From the NCBI RefSeq assembly GCF_000620045.1, contig NZ_JHVH01000003.1:124001-188000 (forward strand): 64,000 nt of DNA, read 5' to 3'. Numbering within the stretch: position 1 is the stretch's first letter; every line of letters starts with the position of its first letter. The notes under the pieces are model-generated. The model ran no database searches and was not told the origin of the DNA. It was given only the letters and a program-made list of their open reading frames with translations. This document shows positions 44,900 through 54,482 of this stretch, piece after piece. Both the position numbers and the translations under genes were made by a program. This DNA comes from Halomonas halodenitrificans DSM 735. Lineage in GTDB: Bacteria; Pseudomonadota; Gammaproteobacteria; Pseudomonadales; Halomonadaceae.

Positions 44900-45375
44900 T
44901 GCGCGTGCTATTTGTCTGTCTGGGTAATATCTGTCGTTCGCCTACCGCCGAGGGTGTGTTTCGCCGCCGCCTCGAGGCACGGGGCCTGTCTCACCGCGTC
45001 GAGGTAGACTCCTGCGGCATCGCCTCCTGGCACCAGGGGAAGGCGCCGGATCCCCGCGCCGTGGAGGCCGCGGCGCAACGCGGCTTCGATCTTTCAACGC
45101 TGCGGGCCCGGCAGTTGAATGCCGAGGATTTCCAGGCCTTCGATTTTCTGTTGGCCATGGACCATGACAACCTGAGCGCCATGCGTGAGCAGGCACCCGA
45201 AGGCATGTCCGCCCATATGGGACTCTTCCTGGAATTTGCCGGCTTGCCCGACAAGGCCGTGCCCGACCCCTACTATGGGGGCGAGGAGGGCTTCGAGGAA
45301 GTGCTCGACCTGGTCGAACGTGCCGCCGAGGGCCTGGTCGAGGAGATTGCCTCGCGCCGGGAAGCCTGCCGTTGA
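44899..45375 (+). CDS. Low-molecular-weight protein-tyrosine phosphatase
   Basis: The 158-residue protein has the CX5R P-loop CLGNICRSP (Cys 7 to Arg 13) near the N-terminus and the general-acid loop VPDPYYGG near residue 120, so it should be catalytically competent. Such enzymes dephosphorylate tyrosine kinases or regulators; the substrate is unknown here, and there is no exopolysaccharide kinase gene nearby. The position between kdsB and murB is conserved in Pseudomonas. ATG 44899 follows GGAGG and overlaps the kdsB stop. Confidence 0.9.
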   Translation: MRVLFVCLGNICRSPTAEGVFRRRLEARGLSHRVEVDSCGIASWHQGKAPDPRAVEAAAQRGFDLSTLRARQLNAEDFQAFDFLLAMDHDNLSAMREQAPEGMSAHMGLFLEFAGLPDKAVPDPYYGGEEGFEEVLDLVERAAEGLVEEIASRREACR

Positions 45376-46385
45376 TACCGGCCATCAGCACCCAGCATGA
45401 CCTGGGCCATGCCAACACCCTGGGGCTGCCCTGCGTGGCCGAGCGCTTTACCGCGCCGGAGAACCTGTCGGAACTCACCCAGGCGCTGGAAACGGCATAT
45501 GCACGGGGTTGGCCGCTGACGCTACTGGGGGGAGGCAGTAACCTGATCCTGCCAGGCCGGCTGCCGGGCCTGGTGGTGCAGCCGGCCATGGCCGGCTGGT
45601 GGCTGGAAGACGGCGAGGGCGATTCGGTGCGAGTGCATGCCGAGGCCGGGATGAACTGGCATCGGCTGGTCATGGCCCTGGCCGCCCGGGGTCTCTGGGG
45701 CATCGAGAACCTGGCGCTGATTCCCGGCCACTGCGGCGCGGCGCCGATCCAGAATATCGGCGCCTATGGAGTGGAGTTGGCCGATGTGCTCGAGGCCGTG
45801 GAGGTCCTCCATCTAGCGGACGGCCGCGTGACGTGGCTCGATCGCGACGCCTGTGAGTTTGGCTATCGTGACAGCGTCTTCAAGGGGGCGTTGTCGGGGC
45901 GGGTCGTCATCATGCGCCTGGTGTTGCGCTTGTCGCGCCATGCCCGGCCGCGTCTGGGCTACGGCGACCTGTCGAATCGAGTGGGTGCGTGCGCCTCGCC
46001 GCTGGAGGTGGCCGAGGCCGTCTGTGCCGTTCGTCGTGAGAAGCTGCCCGACCCCTGCGACCTGGGCAATGCCGGCAGTTTTTTCAAGAACCCCCGGGTC
46101 GCGGCCGAGCAGGCCGAGCGGCTGCTGGCTCAATACCCCGGCATGCCGCACTTTCCCCAGCCGGATGGCCGGGTCAAGCTCGCCGCGGGCTGGCTGATCG
46201 ACCAGTGTGGCCTCAAGGGGTGGCGCGATGGTCACTTCGGCGTTCACGAGCGCCAGGCCCTGGTACTGGTGCATTTTGGTGGGGGCAGCGCCGATGAGTT
46301 GCTCGACGTTGCCGCCCGCGTGGCCGCTCGGGTAAAGGGGCGCTTCGGCGTGGTGCTGGAGCGCGAACCGCGCCTGCCCGGCTGA
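45372..46385 (+). CDS. murB: UDP-N-acetylenolpyruvoylglucosamine reductase
   Basis: MurB reduces UDP-GlcNAc-enolpyruvate to UDP-MurNAc with NADPH and FAD in peptidoglycan synthesis. The 337-residue protein resembles the E. coli type I form: LGGGSNLILPGRLPGLVV, ALIPGHCGAAPIQNIGAYGVEL, FGYRDSVFKG, LPDPCDLGNAGSFFKNP (catalytic Ser) and KLAAGWLIDQCGLKG. No ATG or GTG fits the N-terminus; a TTG at 45372, overlapping the preceding stop, aligns with the family start. Confidence 0.93.
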   Translation: MIPAISTQHDLGHANTLGLPCVAERFTAPENLSELTQALETAYARGWPLTLLGGGSNLILPGRLPGLVVQPAMAGWWLEDGEGDSVRVHAEAGMNWHRLVMALAARGLWGIENLALIPGHCGAAPIQNIGAYGVELADVLEAVEVLHLADGRVTWLDRDACEFGYRDSVFKGALSGRVVIMRLVLRLSRHARPRLGYGDLSNRVGACASPLEVAEAVCAVRREKLPDPCDLGNAGSFFKNPRVAAEQAERLLAQYPGMPHFPQPDGRVKLAAGWLIDQCGLKGWRDGHFGVHERQALVLVHFGGGSADELLDVAARVAARVKGRFGVVLEREPRLPG

Positions 46386-46410
46386 CTCCGGACCCTTCCC
46401 GCTTAAACGA

Positions 46411-46440
46411 CAGCGCCCGCAGCCAAGACTGCGGGCGCTG
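46411..46440. terminator. Bidirectional terminator between murB and rne
   Basis: A perfect 12-bp stem (CAGCGCCCGCAG with CTGCGGGCGCTG) closes loop CCAAGA in the 78-bp gap between the convergent genes. Read from rne it is followed by TCGTTTAAG; from murB by TTCGTC. It probably serves both. Confidence 0.8.
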
Positions 46441-46463
46441 TTCGTCAGGTTCCACGAGAGGCG

Positions 46464-49400
46464 TTAGCCCTGCTTGCCCTTGGCCTCCTGCTCACGACGG
46501 CGGATCTCCCGCGGATCGTTGTGGGCGCGCCGGCGGCGACGCTCGGCACGGCTCTGTGCCGCTGGCGCCTCGGCCTCTGGCGGCGTCTCGGCCGGCTTGC
46601 TGTCGACCGGTGCCTCGGCTTCGACCTTGGCAGGCTTGCTCTCGACCGGCGCCTCGGTGGCAGGCTTGCTCTCGACCGGCGCCTCAGCTGCGGGCTTAGC
46701 CTCGACCGGCTTAGCCTCGGCCGGGGCCTCAGCGGCGGGCTTAGCCTCGACCGGCTTGGTCTCGGTCTCGGCAGGCTTGCTCTCGACCGGCGCCTCGACG
46801 GGCTTGGCCTTGGCTTCGACCGGCTTGGCTTCGGCCTGTGCCTTGGCGGTCTCGGCCGGCTTGCTGTCGACCGGCGCCTCGGCGGGCTTGGCCTTGGTCT
46901 CGGCCTGTGCCTTGGCGGTCTCAGCGGGCTTGCTGTCGACCGGCGCCTCGGCTTCGACCTTGGCAGGCTTGCTCTCGACCGGTGCCTCGGCGGGCTTGGC
47001 CTTGGTCTCGGCCTGTGCCTTGGCGGTCTCGACCGGCTTGCTGTCGACCGGCGCCTCGGCTTCGACCTTGGCAGGCTTGCTCTCGACCGGTGCCTCGGCG
47101 GGCTTGGCCTTGGTCTCGGCAGGCTTGCTTTCGACCGGCGCCTCGGTGGGCTTGGCTTCGGCTTTGGCAGGCGTGGCCTTGGTCTCGGCGGGCTTGCTCT
47201 CGACCGGGGCCTCGGCTTCGACCTTGGCAGGCTTAGCCTCGACCGGCTTGGTCTCGGCCTGTGCCTTGGCGGTCTCGGCAGGCTTGCTGTTGACCGGCGC
47301 CGCGGCGGTGGGTGTCGGCGTGTCGGCGGGCTGGGCCTCGGCGGCTTCCGCCTGAAGGCGCTGTTGCTCTTCTAGCGCCTTGGGGTTGACGGCGTGCTGG
47401 CGGCGGCGATTACGCGGATTATTGCGTGTGCGCTTGGGCTTGCCATCATCCGCCGGCTTTTCCGCCCTGGCGTCGGCAGGCTTCCTGCTCTCGCCTGATG
47501 ACTGAGAGTCAGCCGGCTTCTGTGCGGAGCGCGTGTCGCGTTTTTCGTCATTGCCCTGGCGACGGTTATCGTCGCGGCCCTTGGTGGTGTCTTGCTGACG
47601 GGGTTGGCGACGGTCGTCCTGGCGCTTGTCGTTCTGACGCTTGTCGTCCTGGCGATTGCCGTCCTGACGATTATTATCCTGGCGCTTGTCGTCCTGACGC
47701 TTGCTGTCCTGGCGCTTGCCGTCCTGACGATTACTATCCTGGCGCTTGTCGTCCTGACGATTGCGACCCCGATTCCCGCGATCATTGCGATTATCACGCT
47801 TATCGCCGTCATTCGAGTGGCGATCGCCGCGGCCGTTGTCCTGACGCGATGCGCCACGCCGATCGTCGCTACGCGGACGGCGCTGACGGTTGTCGCGTCC
47901 GCCGCGATCCTCTTCGCGCACGGGCGTCTTGCGGTCGCCCCGGTCGCTGCTCGAGGAAGCGCTCTCGGTCGTCGGCTTGCTGCGGGCATCGCTCGCGGGC
48001 GTCTCGTCGCCGCCCAGCAGCTTGCTCAATCCCTTGACCAGGCGACCCAGCACACCGCCCTGGGGCTCCACGGTCATCGGCGGTGCGCTGCGGCTGGGAG
48101 CAGTGGCCTTGGCGGGGGCGGTGGTCTTGGCGGGAGATGCCTCCTGCTGGGTTGGCGGCTCTTGCTGCAGGGAGGCCGGTGCCGGCTCGTGATGAATCAC
48201 GGTCTTGACCGCGGCCTCGGTGCGCTGCGCCGGCTTGCCGAAGGACGCCTCGGGCTCCTTGCCGACCTCTGTCTCCAGGGAAAGCTCGAAGCTGGACTTC
48301 CGGCTGCCGTCCTCCTCGACGTGGTCATCGCGCAGGCGCTGGACGTCGTAGTGGGGCGTGTCCATCTCGGGGCTGGGCAGCAGGACGACACGAACCTCCT
48401 GGCGACGCTCGATATCGGCGAGCACCTTGCGCTTCTCGTTGAGAAGGTAGGTCGCGACCGGCACGGGCAGGATGGCACGGATCTGGGCGCTGCGCTCCTT
48501 CATGGCTTCTTCTTCGATAAGGCGCATGATGGAGAGCGAAATGGAGCGCACGTCACGGATGGTGCCCTGACCCTTGCAGCGCGGGCAGACCACGCCGCTG
48601 GTTTCGCCCAGCGAGGGGCGCAGGCGCTGACGCGACATCTCCATCAAGCCGAAGCGCGAGATGCGGCCGATCTGCACCCGGGCGCGATCGAGCTTGAGGG
48701 CGTCGCGCATGCGATTCTCGACCTCACGTTGATTGCGTGCCGGGCTCATGTCGATGAAGTCGATGACCACCAGGCCGCCGATATCGCGCAGGCGTAGCTG
48801 GCGAGCGGTCTCGTCGGCCGCCTCCAGGTTGGTCTGCAGGGCCGTTTCCTCGATATCGCTGCCGCGGGTCGCGCGGGCGGAGTTGATATCGATGGAGACC
48901 AGCGCCTCGGTATGGTCGATGACGATGGAACCACCGGAGGGTAACTTGACCTCGCGCTCGTAGGCGGTCTCGATCTGGGACTCGATCTGGAAGCGCGAGA
49001 ACAGCGGTACCTCGTCGGCGTAGAGCTTGATCTTCTGCTGGTAGGAGGGCATCACCTGGCGGATAAAGGCGAGGGCTTCCTCGTGTACCGCGGGGCTGTC
49101 GATCAGTACCTCGCCGATATCCTGGCGCAGGTAGTCGCGCATGGCGCGGATGATGACGTTGGATTCGCGGTAGATCAGGAAGGGGGCGGGGCGCTTCCCG
49201 GCCTCGGAGGTGATCGATTCCCATACCTGAACCAGGTAGTCCAGGTCCCACTGGAGCTCCTCGGAGCTGCGGCCGATACCCGCGGTGCGCACGATCAGCC
49301 CCATGCGGTCCGGTACGCTGAGCTGGTTCATGGCCTCCTTGAGTTGGCTGCGTTCCTCACCCTCGATTCGCCGTGAGATACCGCCGGCCTTGGGGTTGTT

Positions 49401-49787
49401 GGGCATCAGGACCAGGAAGCGACCGGCCAGGGAAATAAAGGTGGTCAGGGCAGCGCCCTTGTTGCCCCGTTCTTCCTTGTCGACCTGGACGATCACCTCC
49501 TGGCCTTCCTTCAGCACTTCCTTGATGCTGGGGCGGCCGTCGGGGTCCTTGACGAAATAATCGCGGGAGACTTCCTTGAGCGGCAAGAAGCCGTGGCGCT
49601 CGGCGCCAAAGTCGACAAAGGCGGCTTCGAGGGAGGGTTCTATGCGGGTGATCTTGCCGCGATAGATGTTGGCCTTCTTCTGTTCTCGGGCACCGGACTC
49701 GATATCCAGGTCGTAGAGGCGCTGTCCATCGACCAGGGCGACACGCAGCTCTTCGGGCTGGGTCGCATTGATGAGCATCCGTTTCAT
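46464..49787 (-). CDS. rne: Ribonuclease E with long repetitive C-terminal scaffold
   Basis: RNase E initiates mRNA decay and processes rRNA and tRNA, anchoring the degradosome at the membrane. Of 1107 residues, the first roughly 510 form the catalytic half: S1 domain near 35-125, DNase I-like domain with [23 protein letters not shown] and VVIDFIDM, and the zinc-link CPRC (Cys 401, Cys 404). A membrane-targeting amphipathic helix [15 protein letters not shown] lies near 577-592. The tail has ten RQDxK-type 5-residue repeats (677-726), a long KPAE-type region (about 826-1066) and a conserved basic end [12 protein letters not shown]. Start [10 protein letters not shown] matches the family. Confidence 0.95.
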   Translation of the reverse strand: MKRMLINATQPEELRVALVDGQRLYDLDIESGAREQKKANIYRGKITRIEPSLEAAFVDFGAERHGFLPLKEVSRDYFVKDPDGRPSIKEVLKEGQEVIVQVDKEERGNKGAALTTFISLAGRFLVLMPNNPKAGGISRRIEGEERSQLKEAMNQLSVPDRMGLIVRTAGIGRSSEELQWDLDYLVQVWESITSEAGKRPAPFLIYRESNVIIRAMRDYLRQDIGEVLIDSPAVHEEALAFIRQVMPSYQQKIKLYADEVPLFSRFQIESQIETAYEREVKLPSGGSIVIDHTEALVSIDINSARATRGSDIEETALQTNLEAADETARQLRLRDIGGLVVIDFIDMSPARNQREVENRMRDALKLDRARVQIGRISRFGLMEMSRQRLRPSLGETSGVVCPRCKGQGTIRDVRSISLSIMRLIEEEAMKERSAQIRAILPVPVATYLLNEKRKVLADIERRQEVRVVLLPSPEMDTPHYDVQRLRDDHVEEDGSRKSSFELSLETEVGKEPEASFGKPAQRTEAAVKTVIHHEPAPASLQQEPPTQQEASPAKTTAPAKATAPSRSAPPMTVEPQGGVLGRLVKGLSKLLGGDETPASDARSKPTTESASSSSDRGDRKTPVREEDRGGRDNRQRRPRSDDRRGASRQDNGRGDRHSNDGDKRDNRNDRGNRGRNRQDDKRQDSNRQDGKRQDSKRQDDKRQDNNRQDGNRQDDKRQNDKRQDDRRQPRQQDTTKGRDDNRRQGNDEKRDTRSAQKPADSQSSGESRKPADARAEKPADDGKPKRTRNNPRNRRRQHAVNPKALEEQQRLQAEAAEAQPADTPTPTAAAPVNSKPAETAKAQAETKPVEAKPAKVEAEAPVESKPAETKATPAKAEAKPTEAPVESKPAETKAKPAEAPVESKPAKVEAEAPVDSKPVETAKAQAETKAKPAEAPVESKPAKVEAEAPVDSKPAETAKAQAETKAKPAEAPVDSKPAETAKAQAEAKPVEAKAKPVEAPVESKPAETETKPVEAKPAAEAPAEAKPVEAKPAAEAPVESKPATEAPVESKPAKVEAEAPVDSKPAETPPEAEAPAAQSRAERRRRRAHNDPREIRRREQEAKGKQG
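46590..47310 (-). repeat. Lys/Pro/Ala/Glu repeat region in rne
   Basis: About 720 bp encode imperfect repeats built from [16 protein letters not shown] and [25 protein letters not shown] units, with whole blocks of roughly 100-130 bp repeated nearly verbatim (compare 46862-46975 with 46980-47100). The nucleotide repeats keep long open frames on the opposite strand, which are not genes. Confidence 0.9.
47610..47759 (-). repeat. Ten 15-bp units in rne (RQDxK repeat)
   Basis: Exactly ten consecutive 15-bp units (minus strand pattern CGYCAGGAYRRYAAK) encode [45 protein letters not shown] and RQDDR. The region is basic and hydrophilic, as expected for an RNA-binding segment. Confidence 0.92.
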
Positions 49788-50353
49788 GTTGACTCGCACT
49801 ATATAGCGCCGAAGAGCGCGACGTGGCGAATCGCTGTGTGCTGCGTGCTTGTGCTCAGCGCATGTCGTGGATGCGCAGCTGCGTTCGAACGCGTCGCTCC
49901 CGGTGGGGCAGCGCCGCGGCATGAGCCTGTTGAGTACGGGGCGGGGGCAGAACATGTTTCGGTGGGCGTCACCCATCCGGCCCTGCGGTCACCGCCAACA
50001 CCTGGCATTCATCGATTCGCCTACGCCGGCCTCCGGCACGTTGTTGAACGTGTCCCGTGGCCTGCCGTCGCTTCGTGACGGAAAAAGCGGCGGGGGATAC
50101 GGGCGTGGCGCGTTTATCGCTCTATCACTTGTCTATTGCATCATGGCAACGGGCGGCGGGACGTCTTGGCGTCGTCGCGGCCTTTTTTCGTTCCGGCCTG
50201 CGTGTCTGTCGGGCAGGCGCTGTGGGGCCATATCTTGCCCATTGGAACGACTCGGCAATATACCAGCAAGCGCTGTAAGCAGCAATTGGCGCGGTGGGGC
50301 GAACACTGCGTTAGAATGCGTCCTTCGCAGGTTCAGAGCAGTGGAGTCTCGGC
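49788..50353. promoter_or_regulatory. 566-bp divergent leader region of rne and rluC
   Basis: No coding capacity or known RNA is apparent. On the minus strand a possible rne promoter is TTGCCA followed after 17 bp by GATAGA (around 50120-50150), which would give a 5' leader of about 330 nt. A long structured leader used for autoregulation is known for E. coli rne. On the plus strand a -10-like TTAGAAT lies near 50311, 40 bp before rluC. Confidence 0.45.
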
Positions 50354-51301
50354 ATGGCCGAAGGGCGCGACGTACAGTGGGTGGCGGTGACGGAAGGACA
50401 GGACGGCCAGCGGGTCGACAACTTCCTCATGACGCGTATCAAGGGAGCGCCACGGGCGCTGATCTATCGCATCGTGCGCAAGGGTGAGGTGCGTGTAAAC
50501 AAGAAGCGCGTCAAGCCCGATAGCCGCCTGGCGACGGGGGACATGGTGCGTATCCCGCCGCTGAAGATGTCGCCGCGGGAGGCGGTGCGTGAGGTAAGCG
50601 ACAACCTGCGTAACCTGCTGGCCGGCAGCGTGCTGGTCGAAGGGCGTGACTGGCTGGTGATCAACAAGCCGTCGGGGCTGGCGGTTCACGGCGGGAGTGG
50701 CGTCAAGATCGGGTTGATCGAGGCACTGCGTCAGGTGCGTGAAGATCTCGACTTCCTGGAACTGGTGCATCGGCTGGATCGTGATACCTCGGGCTGCCTG
50801 TTGTTGGCCAAGTCACGGCCGGCATTACTGGCACTCAATGCCTCGCTCAAGCAACACCAGATGGAGAAGCGCTATCTGGCGTTGGTGGCGGGGCGCTGGC
50901 CTCAGCGGCGTGACTTCGTGGCGGCCCGCCTGGATCGCTATAACCTGGCCAACGGCGAGCGACGCGTGCGCGTCGATGCCGAGGGCAAGGTGGCACGTAC
51001 CCGGTTTGCGGTACGCGAAGCCCTGCCGAAGGTGAGCCTGATGGAGGCGGAGCCGGTGACCGGGCGCACCCACCAGATCCGTGTGCACGCCGCCCATGCC
51101 GGGCATCCGCTGCTGGGTGACGACAAGTATGGCTCGCGTGAGAGTCAGCAGCTGGCGGCGCGCCTGGGTCTCTCGCGACTCTTCCTGCACGCCGAGTCGC
51201 TGGCCTTCCCCGAGCCCACCAGCGGCCGCGAGGTGCGGATTCGTGCGCCGCTGCCCGATGACCTCGAGGCGGCATTGAGCCGCGCTCGCCAGACCCCTTG
51301 A
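50354..51301 (+). CDS. rluC: Ribosomal large subunit pseudouridine synthase C
   Basis: RluC modifies 23S rRNA uridines (955, 2504 and 2580 in E. coli). The 315-residue protein has an N-terminal S4 RNA-binding domain (about 18-75) and the RluA-family catalytic domain with HRLDRDTSGCLLLAK, the catalytic Asp being residue 144 as in E. coli RluC. VTGRTHQIRVHAAHAGHPLLGDDKYG follows. Position next to and divergent from rne is conserved in gammaproteobacteria. Confidence 0.94.
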   Translation: MAEGRDVQWVAVTEGQDGQRVDNFLMTRIKGAPRALIYRIVRKGEVRVNKKRVKPDSRLATGDMVRIPPLKMSPREAVREVSDNLRNLLAGSVLVEGRDWLVINKPSGLAVHGGSGVKIGLIEALRQVREDLDFLELVHRLDRDTSGCLLLAKSRPALLALNASLKQHQMEKRYLALVAGRWPQRRDFVAARLDRYNLANGERRVRVDAEGKVARTRFAVREALPKVSLMEAEPVTGRTHQIRVHAAHAGHPLLGDDKYGSRESQQLAARLGLSRLFLHAESLAFPEPTSGREVRIRAPLPDDLEAALSRARQTP

Positions 51302-51310
51302 GGAGCCGAC

Positions 51311-51964
51311 ATGCGTTATCGACTGGTGATTTTCGATTGGGATGGAACCCTGATGGACTCCGTGGCGCGGATCGTCGCCTGCATGCAGGCGGCGTCCCGG
51401 GATGCCGGCTGGGGTCGCCTGGAAGACGCTGCCATACGCAATATCATCGGCCTGGGGCTTCCCGAGGCCATCGCGACCCTCTGTCCGGGCATTGACGTCG
51501 AGCGAGCCGAACGGCTGCGCAGCCGCTACGCCTGGCACTTCGTGGAAGGCAATGACACGCCCATGGCCTTCTTTCCCGATGTGGTGAGTGGGTTGACGGA
51601 ACTCCGGGAGCGTCCCGGTCAGCGTCTGGCGGTGGCGACCGGCAAGAGTCGGCGCGGCCTCGATCGCATATTTCACGAGAGCAGCAGTGGTCATTGGTTC
51701 CAGGCGAGCCGTACGGCCGACGAGACGCGCTCCAAGCCTCACCCGCTGATGCTCGAGCAGCTGCTGACCGAGCTCGCCGTGCCGGTGACGGAGGCCGTCA
51801 TGGTGGGGGACACGGCGTATGACCTCGAGATGGCGCGGGCCATCGGCATGGATCGCGTGGCGGTGACCTGGGGGGTGCATGCGCCCGACAGGCTGGCGAT
51901 GAGCCGGCCGGCCTTCACCGCCGAGACGGTGCCCCAGCTCTTCGATTGGCTGCAGGGAGCCTGA
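51311..51964 (+). CDS. HAD-superfamily (Gph-like) phosphatase
   Basis: This 217-residue HAD subfamily IA hydrolase has motif I FDWDGTLMDS (nucleophile Asp 9, acid/base Asp 11), a cap domain (about 15-85), motif II VATGKSRRGL, motif III Lys in SKPHPLML and motif IV MVGDTAYDLEMA. It resembles phosphoglycolate phosphatase-like proteins found beside rluC in Pseudomonas; the substrate is not certain. The ribosome site GAGGAG precedes the ATG by 5 nt, 9 bp after rluC. Confidence 0.88.
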   Translation: MRYRLVIFDWDGTLMDSVARIVACMQAASRDAGWGRLEDAAIRNIIGLGLPEAIATLCPGIDVERAERLRSRYAWHFVEGNDTPMAFFPDVVSGLTELRERPGQRLAVATGKSRRGLDRIFHESSSGHWFQASRTADETRSKPHPLMLEQLLTELAVPVTEAVMVGDTAYDLEMARAIGMDRVAVTWGVHAPDRLAMSRPAFTAETVPQLFDWLQGA

Positions 51965-51967
51965 ACC

Positions 51968-53077
51968 ATGACCGATGATCGCAACGAGCGCGGCGAAAGC
52001 CCCGGTGACACGCGCGACCCCTGGACCCAGGGGCCCGAGGTGAATCGCAACGAGGCCCGGGCGGGCCGCCCGGGGAGCGAGTCGGAGGCGATGATGGCCG
52101 ACGAGGACGCCGAGGCCCTGCGCGAGCGTCAGCGGCTCGAGCAGACGGCGATGATGGGGCGCTGGATAGACGGTGTGCTGGTGGAGCAGCGTCGTTCGCG
52201 GCGCTGGAAGCTGTTCTTTCGCTTCCTGTTCGCGGCGCTGATTGTGGCTTCGCTGTCGGTAACTTTCTACGGGCTGCTGGCGGGTCCGGCTGCGGTCGGC
52301 GGGGCCGATAGCCCACACCTGGGCGTGGTCGAGGTGAGTGGTGTGATCGAGGCCGAGGGCACCGCCAGTGCGGAGCGTATCAATGCCGGCCTCAGGCGCG
52401 CCTGGGAGGCCGAGGCGAGTGAGGCAGTGGTGCTGCATATCAATAGCCCCGGAGGGAGTCCGGTGCAGTCCCAGCGTATCTTCGATGAGGTCATGCGGCT
52501 GCGCGGTGAGGGCGACAAGCCGATTATCGCGGTGATCGAGGATATCGGCGCCAGCGGCGCCTACTACATCGCCGCCGGTGCCGATGAGATCATTGCCGCG
52601 CCGGCCAGCCTGGTGGGGTCGATTGGCGTCATCTACTCCGGCTTCGGCTTTCGGGAGGCCATCGAGGAGCTGGGCGTGGAGCGTCGTGTGTATACCGCCG
52701 GCGACAACAAGGCCTTCCTCGACCCCTTTTCGGATGTGACCCCGGAGCAGCGCGAATTCTGGCAGTCGGTGCTGGATAGCACCCACGACCAGTTCATTGC
52801 CGCGGTGCGCGAGGGGCGTGGGGAGCGCCTGGCCGATGATGAGACGCTGTTCAGCGGGCTGGTCTGGAGTGGCGAGCAGGCCCTGGAGCTGGGGCTGGTG
52901 GATTCGCTGGGTAGCCTGGACACCCTGGCCAGGGAGCGCCTCTCCGAGCGCCGACTGCATGATTACACGCCGCGACTGGACCCGTTCAAGCGACTGTCCC
53001 GCCAGTTCGGCCGGGTCGCCATGGAGTGGCTGGGGCTGCCCCGTGCCGAATCGCCGGTGCGTTACCAGCTACCTTAG
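51968..53077 (+). CDS. sppA: S49 family signal peptide peptidase
   Basis: A membrane-anchored serine protease thought to degrade cleaved signal peptides. The 369-residue single-module (short SppA) form has a charged cytoplasmic N-terminus (1-70), one membrane segment (about 76-98) and a periplasmic S49 domain with HINSPGGSPVQSQRIFDEV, IEDIGASGAYYIAAGADEI (nucleophile Ser in GASGAYY) and VGSIGVIYSGFGF. It starts 3 bp after the HAD gene. Confidence 0.9.
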   Translation: MTDDRNERGESPGDTRDPWTQGPEVNRNEARAGRPGSESEAMMADEDAEALRERQRLEQTAMMGRWIDGVLVEQRRSRRWKLFFRFLFAALIVASLSVTFYGLLAGPAAVGGADSPHLGVVEVSGVIEAEGTASAERINAGLRRAWEAEASEAVVLHINSPGGSPVQSQRIFDEVMRLRGEGDKPIIAVIEDIGASGAYYIAAGADEIIAAPASLVGSIGVIYSGFGFREAIEELGVERRVYTAGDNKAFLDPFSDVTPEQREFWQSVLDSTHDQFIAAVREGRGERLADDETLFSGLVWSGEQALELGLVDSLGSLDTLARERLSERRLHDYTPRLDPFKRLSRQFGRVAMEWLGLPRAESPVRYQLP

Positions 53078-53120
53078 AACGCCGAGCTTTAAGCATGCTG
53101 GCAGCACAGCTCCGAGCGGC

Positions 53121-53216
53121 GCCGGGGACAAGTCGTAGAGGGGGTCCTATGCCAAGGATGGCATCGGTAGCGCCCATGGAAGGGTTCACAGCGCCCCCTC
53201 GGAGGCTTGTCGCCGG
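53121..53216. repeat. Dispersed palindromic repeat, copy 1
   Basis: A 96-bp element between sppA and yceF has imperfect inverted ends: left GCCGGGGACAAG..AGAGGGGGTCC (53121-53147) and right GCGCCCCCTC..CTTGTCGCCGG (53191-53216). Inside is a smaller palindrome ATGCCA-AGGA-TGGCAT (53149-53164). A related sequence occurs at 61219-61269 with the same spacing of shared words. It has no coding potential that I trust. Confidence 0.8.
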
Positions 53217-53229
53217 AAAAGCCGCGGCT

Positions 53230-53820
53230 TCAGGATGCGGGTCCCAGCGGATCCAGTCCGGCTTCGCGGAGCATGGCGCAGAGACGAATCAGCGGCAGGC
53301 CGATCAGGGTATTGGGGTCGTCGCCTTCCAGGCGTTCGAACAGGGTGATGCCCAGCCCCTCCATGCGAAAGCTGCCGGCGCATTCCAGCGGCTGCTCCCG
53401 TTCTACATAGCGAGCAATCTCGTCGTCATGGAGCCGGCGAAACACCACGTCATAGGTCTCATGGCACACCCGGTGGTGGCCGTTGCGGGTATCCACCACC
53501 GCCAGGCCGGTAAGAAAGCGCACGCGGTTGCCCGAGAAACGCGCCAGCTGGGCGCGGGCGGCGGCCAGGTCGGCGGGCTTGCCCAGGATATCGCCGGCGA
53601 AGAGCGCGACCTGGTCGGAGCCGACGATCAGGTGCTTGGGCCATTCGCCGGCGAGCTGCTGCGCCTTGGTGAGTGCCAGTCGGTGCACCAGGCCGCCGGG
53701 CGATTCGCCGGGGCGGGGGCTTTCGTCGATCTCGGGGCCTTGCCAGGCATAGGGGAGGCCCAGGCGGTCAAGCAGCTGGCGTCGCCAGCGTGATCCTGAG
53801 GCGAGGACGAGGCGCGGCAT
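53230..53820 (-). CDS. yceF: Maf/YceF-type nucleoside triphosphate pyrophosphatase
   Basis: YceF-type Maf proteins hydrolyse 7-methyl-GTP (house-cleaning of modified nucleotides). The 196-residue protein starts LVLASGSRWRRQLLDRLGLP and has DESPRPGESPGGLVHRLALTKAQ, IVGSDQVALF and CAGSFRMEGLGITLFERLEGDDPNTLIGLPL, the family's order. The ATG at 53820 is chosen over an upstream Met because the family begins there. It is divergent from yceD-rpmF, as in E. coli and Pseudomonas. Confidence 0.92.
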   Translation of the reverse strand: MPRLVLASGSRWRRQLLDRLGLPYAWQGPEIDESPRPGESPGGLVHRLALTKAQQLAGEWPKHLIVGSDQVALFAGDILGKPADLAAARAQLARFSGNRVRFLTGLAVVDTRNGHHRVCHETYDVVFRRLHDDEIARYVEREQPLECAGSFRMEGLGITLFERLEGDDPNTLIGLPLIRLCAMLREAGLDPLGPAS

Positions 53821-53920
53821 GCGGGGGCTCCAGGAGAACAAGGGGCGTGCAGGGTAGCATGCTCTTCTGTGCATCGGCGGCTTTGACAGGGGCAGAGGGA
53901 GTGCCTATCATTGCGCGCCT

Positions 53921-54454
53921 ATGTTGACCACACGACTCCCCGAACGGGTCGAGCCTTACAAGCTCGCCGCCCGAGCCGAGCATCTTGAAGGCCTGATGGC
54001 CCTTGGCGACCTGACGCGATTGACCGAAGCGGTCGGTCGGCAAGAGGGCGACGCCGAGGTGTGGCTGGATTTCACCATCGACGTCCAGGGTCGCCACGAG
54101 ATTCACGGACGACTGAAAGCGGCGCTGCAGCTGCCTTGCCGGCGTTGCCTGCAGCCCATGGCGCAGGACGTCGAGAGCGAGTTCCTGCTCGGCATGGTCA
54201 CCAGCGATGCCTTGGCGGCCGAGTTGCCCAGCACCCATGAGCCGGTGCTGGTGGAAGACGAACAGCTGAACCTGCTGACGGTAGTCGAGGATGAATTGAT
54301 CCTCAGCCTTCCTCAGGTGGTTTACCACGATGAGGCCGACTGTGCGGTCTCTCGCGACCAGCTGACCAGCGGGGAGGATGTTGCGGCATCCCACGAGCCC
54401 GCAGCCAGCCCCTTCGATGTGCTTCGGCATCTCAAGGGCAAAAAAACCGATTGA
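53921..54454 (+). CDS. yceD: YceD family protein (23S rRNA accumulation, DUF177)
   Basis: The 177-residue protein has the DUF177 pattern, with CRRCLQPM (CxxC, Cys about 68 and 71), a following Cys near the C-terminal third, and the end SPFDVLRHLKGKK typical of YceD. YceD affects 23S rRNA levels in E. coli and plants; the mechanism is unclear. It is followed at 28 bp by rpmF in a conserved pair. Confidence 0.92.
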   Translation: MLTTRLPERVEPYKLAARAEHLEGLMALGDLTRLTEAVGRQEGDAEVWLDFTIDVQGRHEIHGRLKAALQLPCRRCLQPMAQDVESEFLLGMVTSDALAAELPSTHEPVLVEDEQLNLLTVVEDELILSLPQVVYHDEADCAVSRDQLTSGEDVAASHEPAASPFDVLRHLKGKKTD

Positions 54455-54482
54455 TTACCGATTCACTCTGGAGTGATATCCC

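Noticed and set aside
46980..47330. Recombination or mobile-element signature in rne
   Set aside because: Near-identical blocks are explained by tandem expansion of the coding repeat; no transposase, target duplication or inverted ends are present.
46474..48797. Long open frames (up to about 400 codons) on the plus strand opposite rne
   Set aside because: They arise because the in-frame DNA repeats of rne contain no stops in the opposite frames; the translations are low-complexity (Leu/Ala/Gly strings), with no ribosome sites or family resemblance.
52986..53229. Small open frames on both strands between sppA and yceF
   Set aside because: They fall within the dispersed palindromic repeat and lack ribosome sites; the related copy at 61.2 kb also yields similar peptide strings, which reflects the repeat and not a gene.
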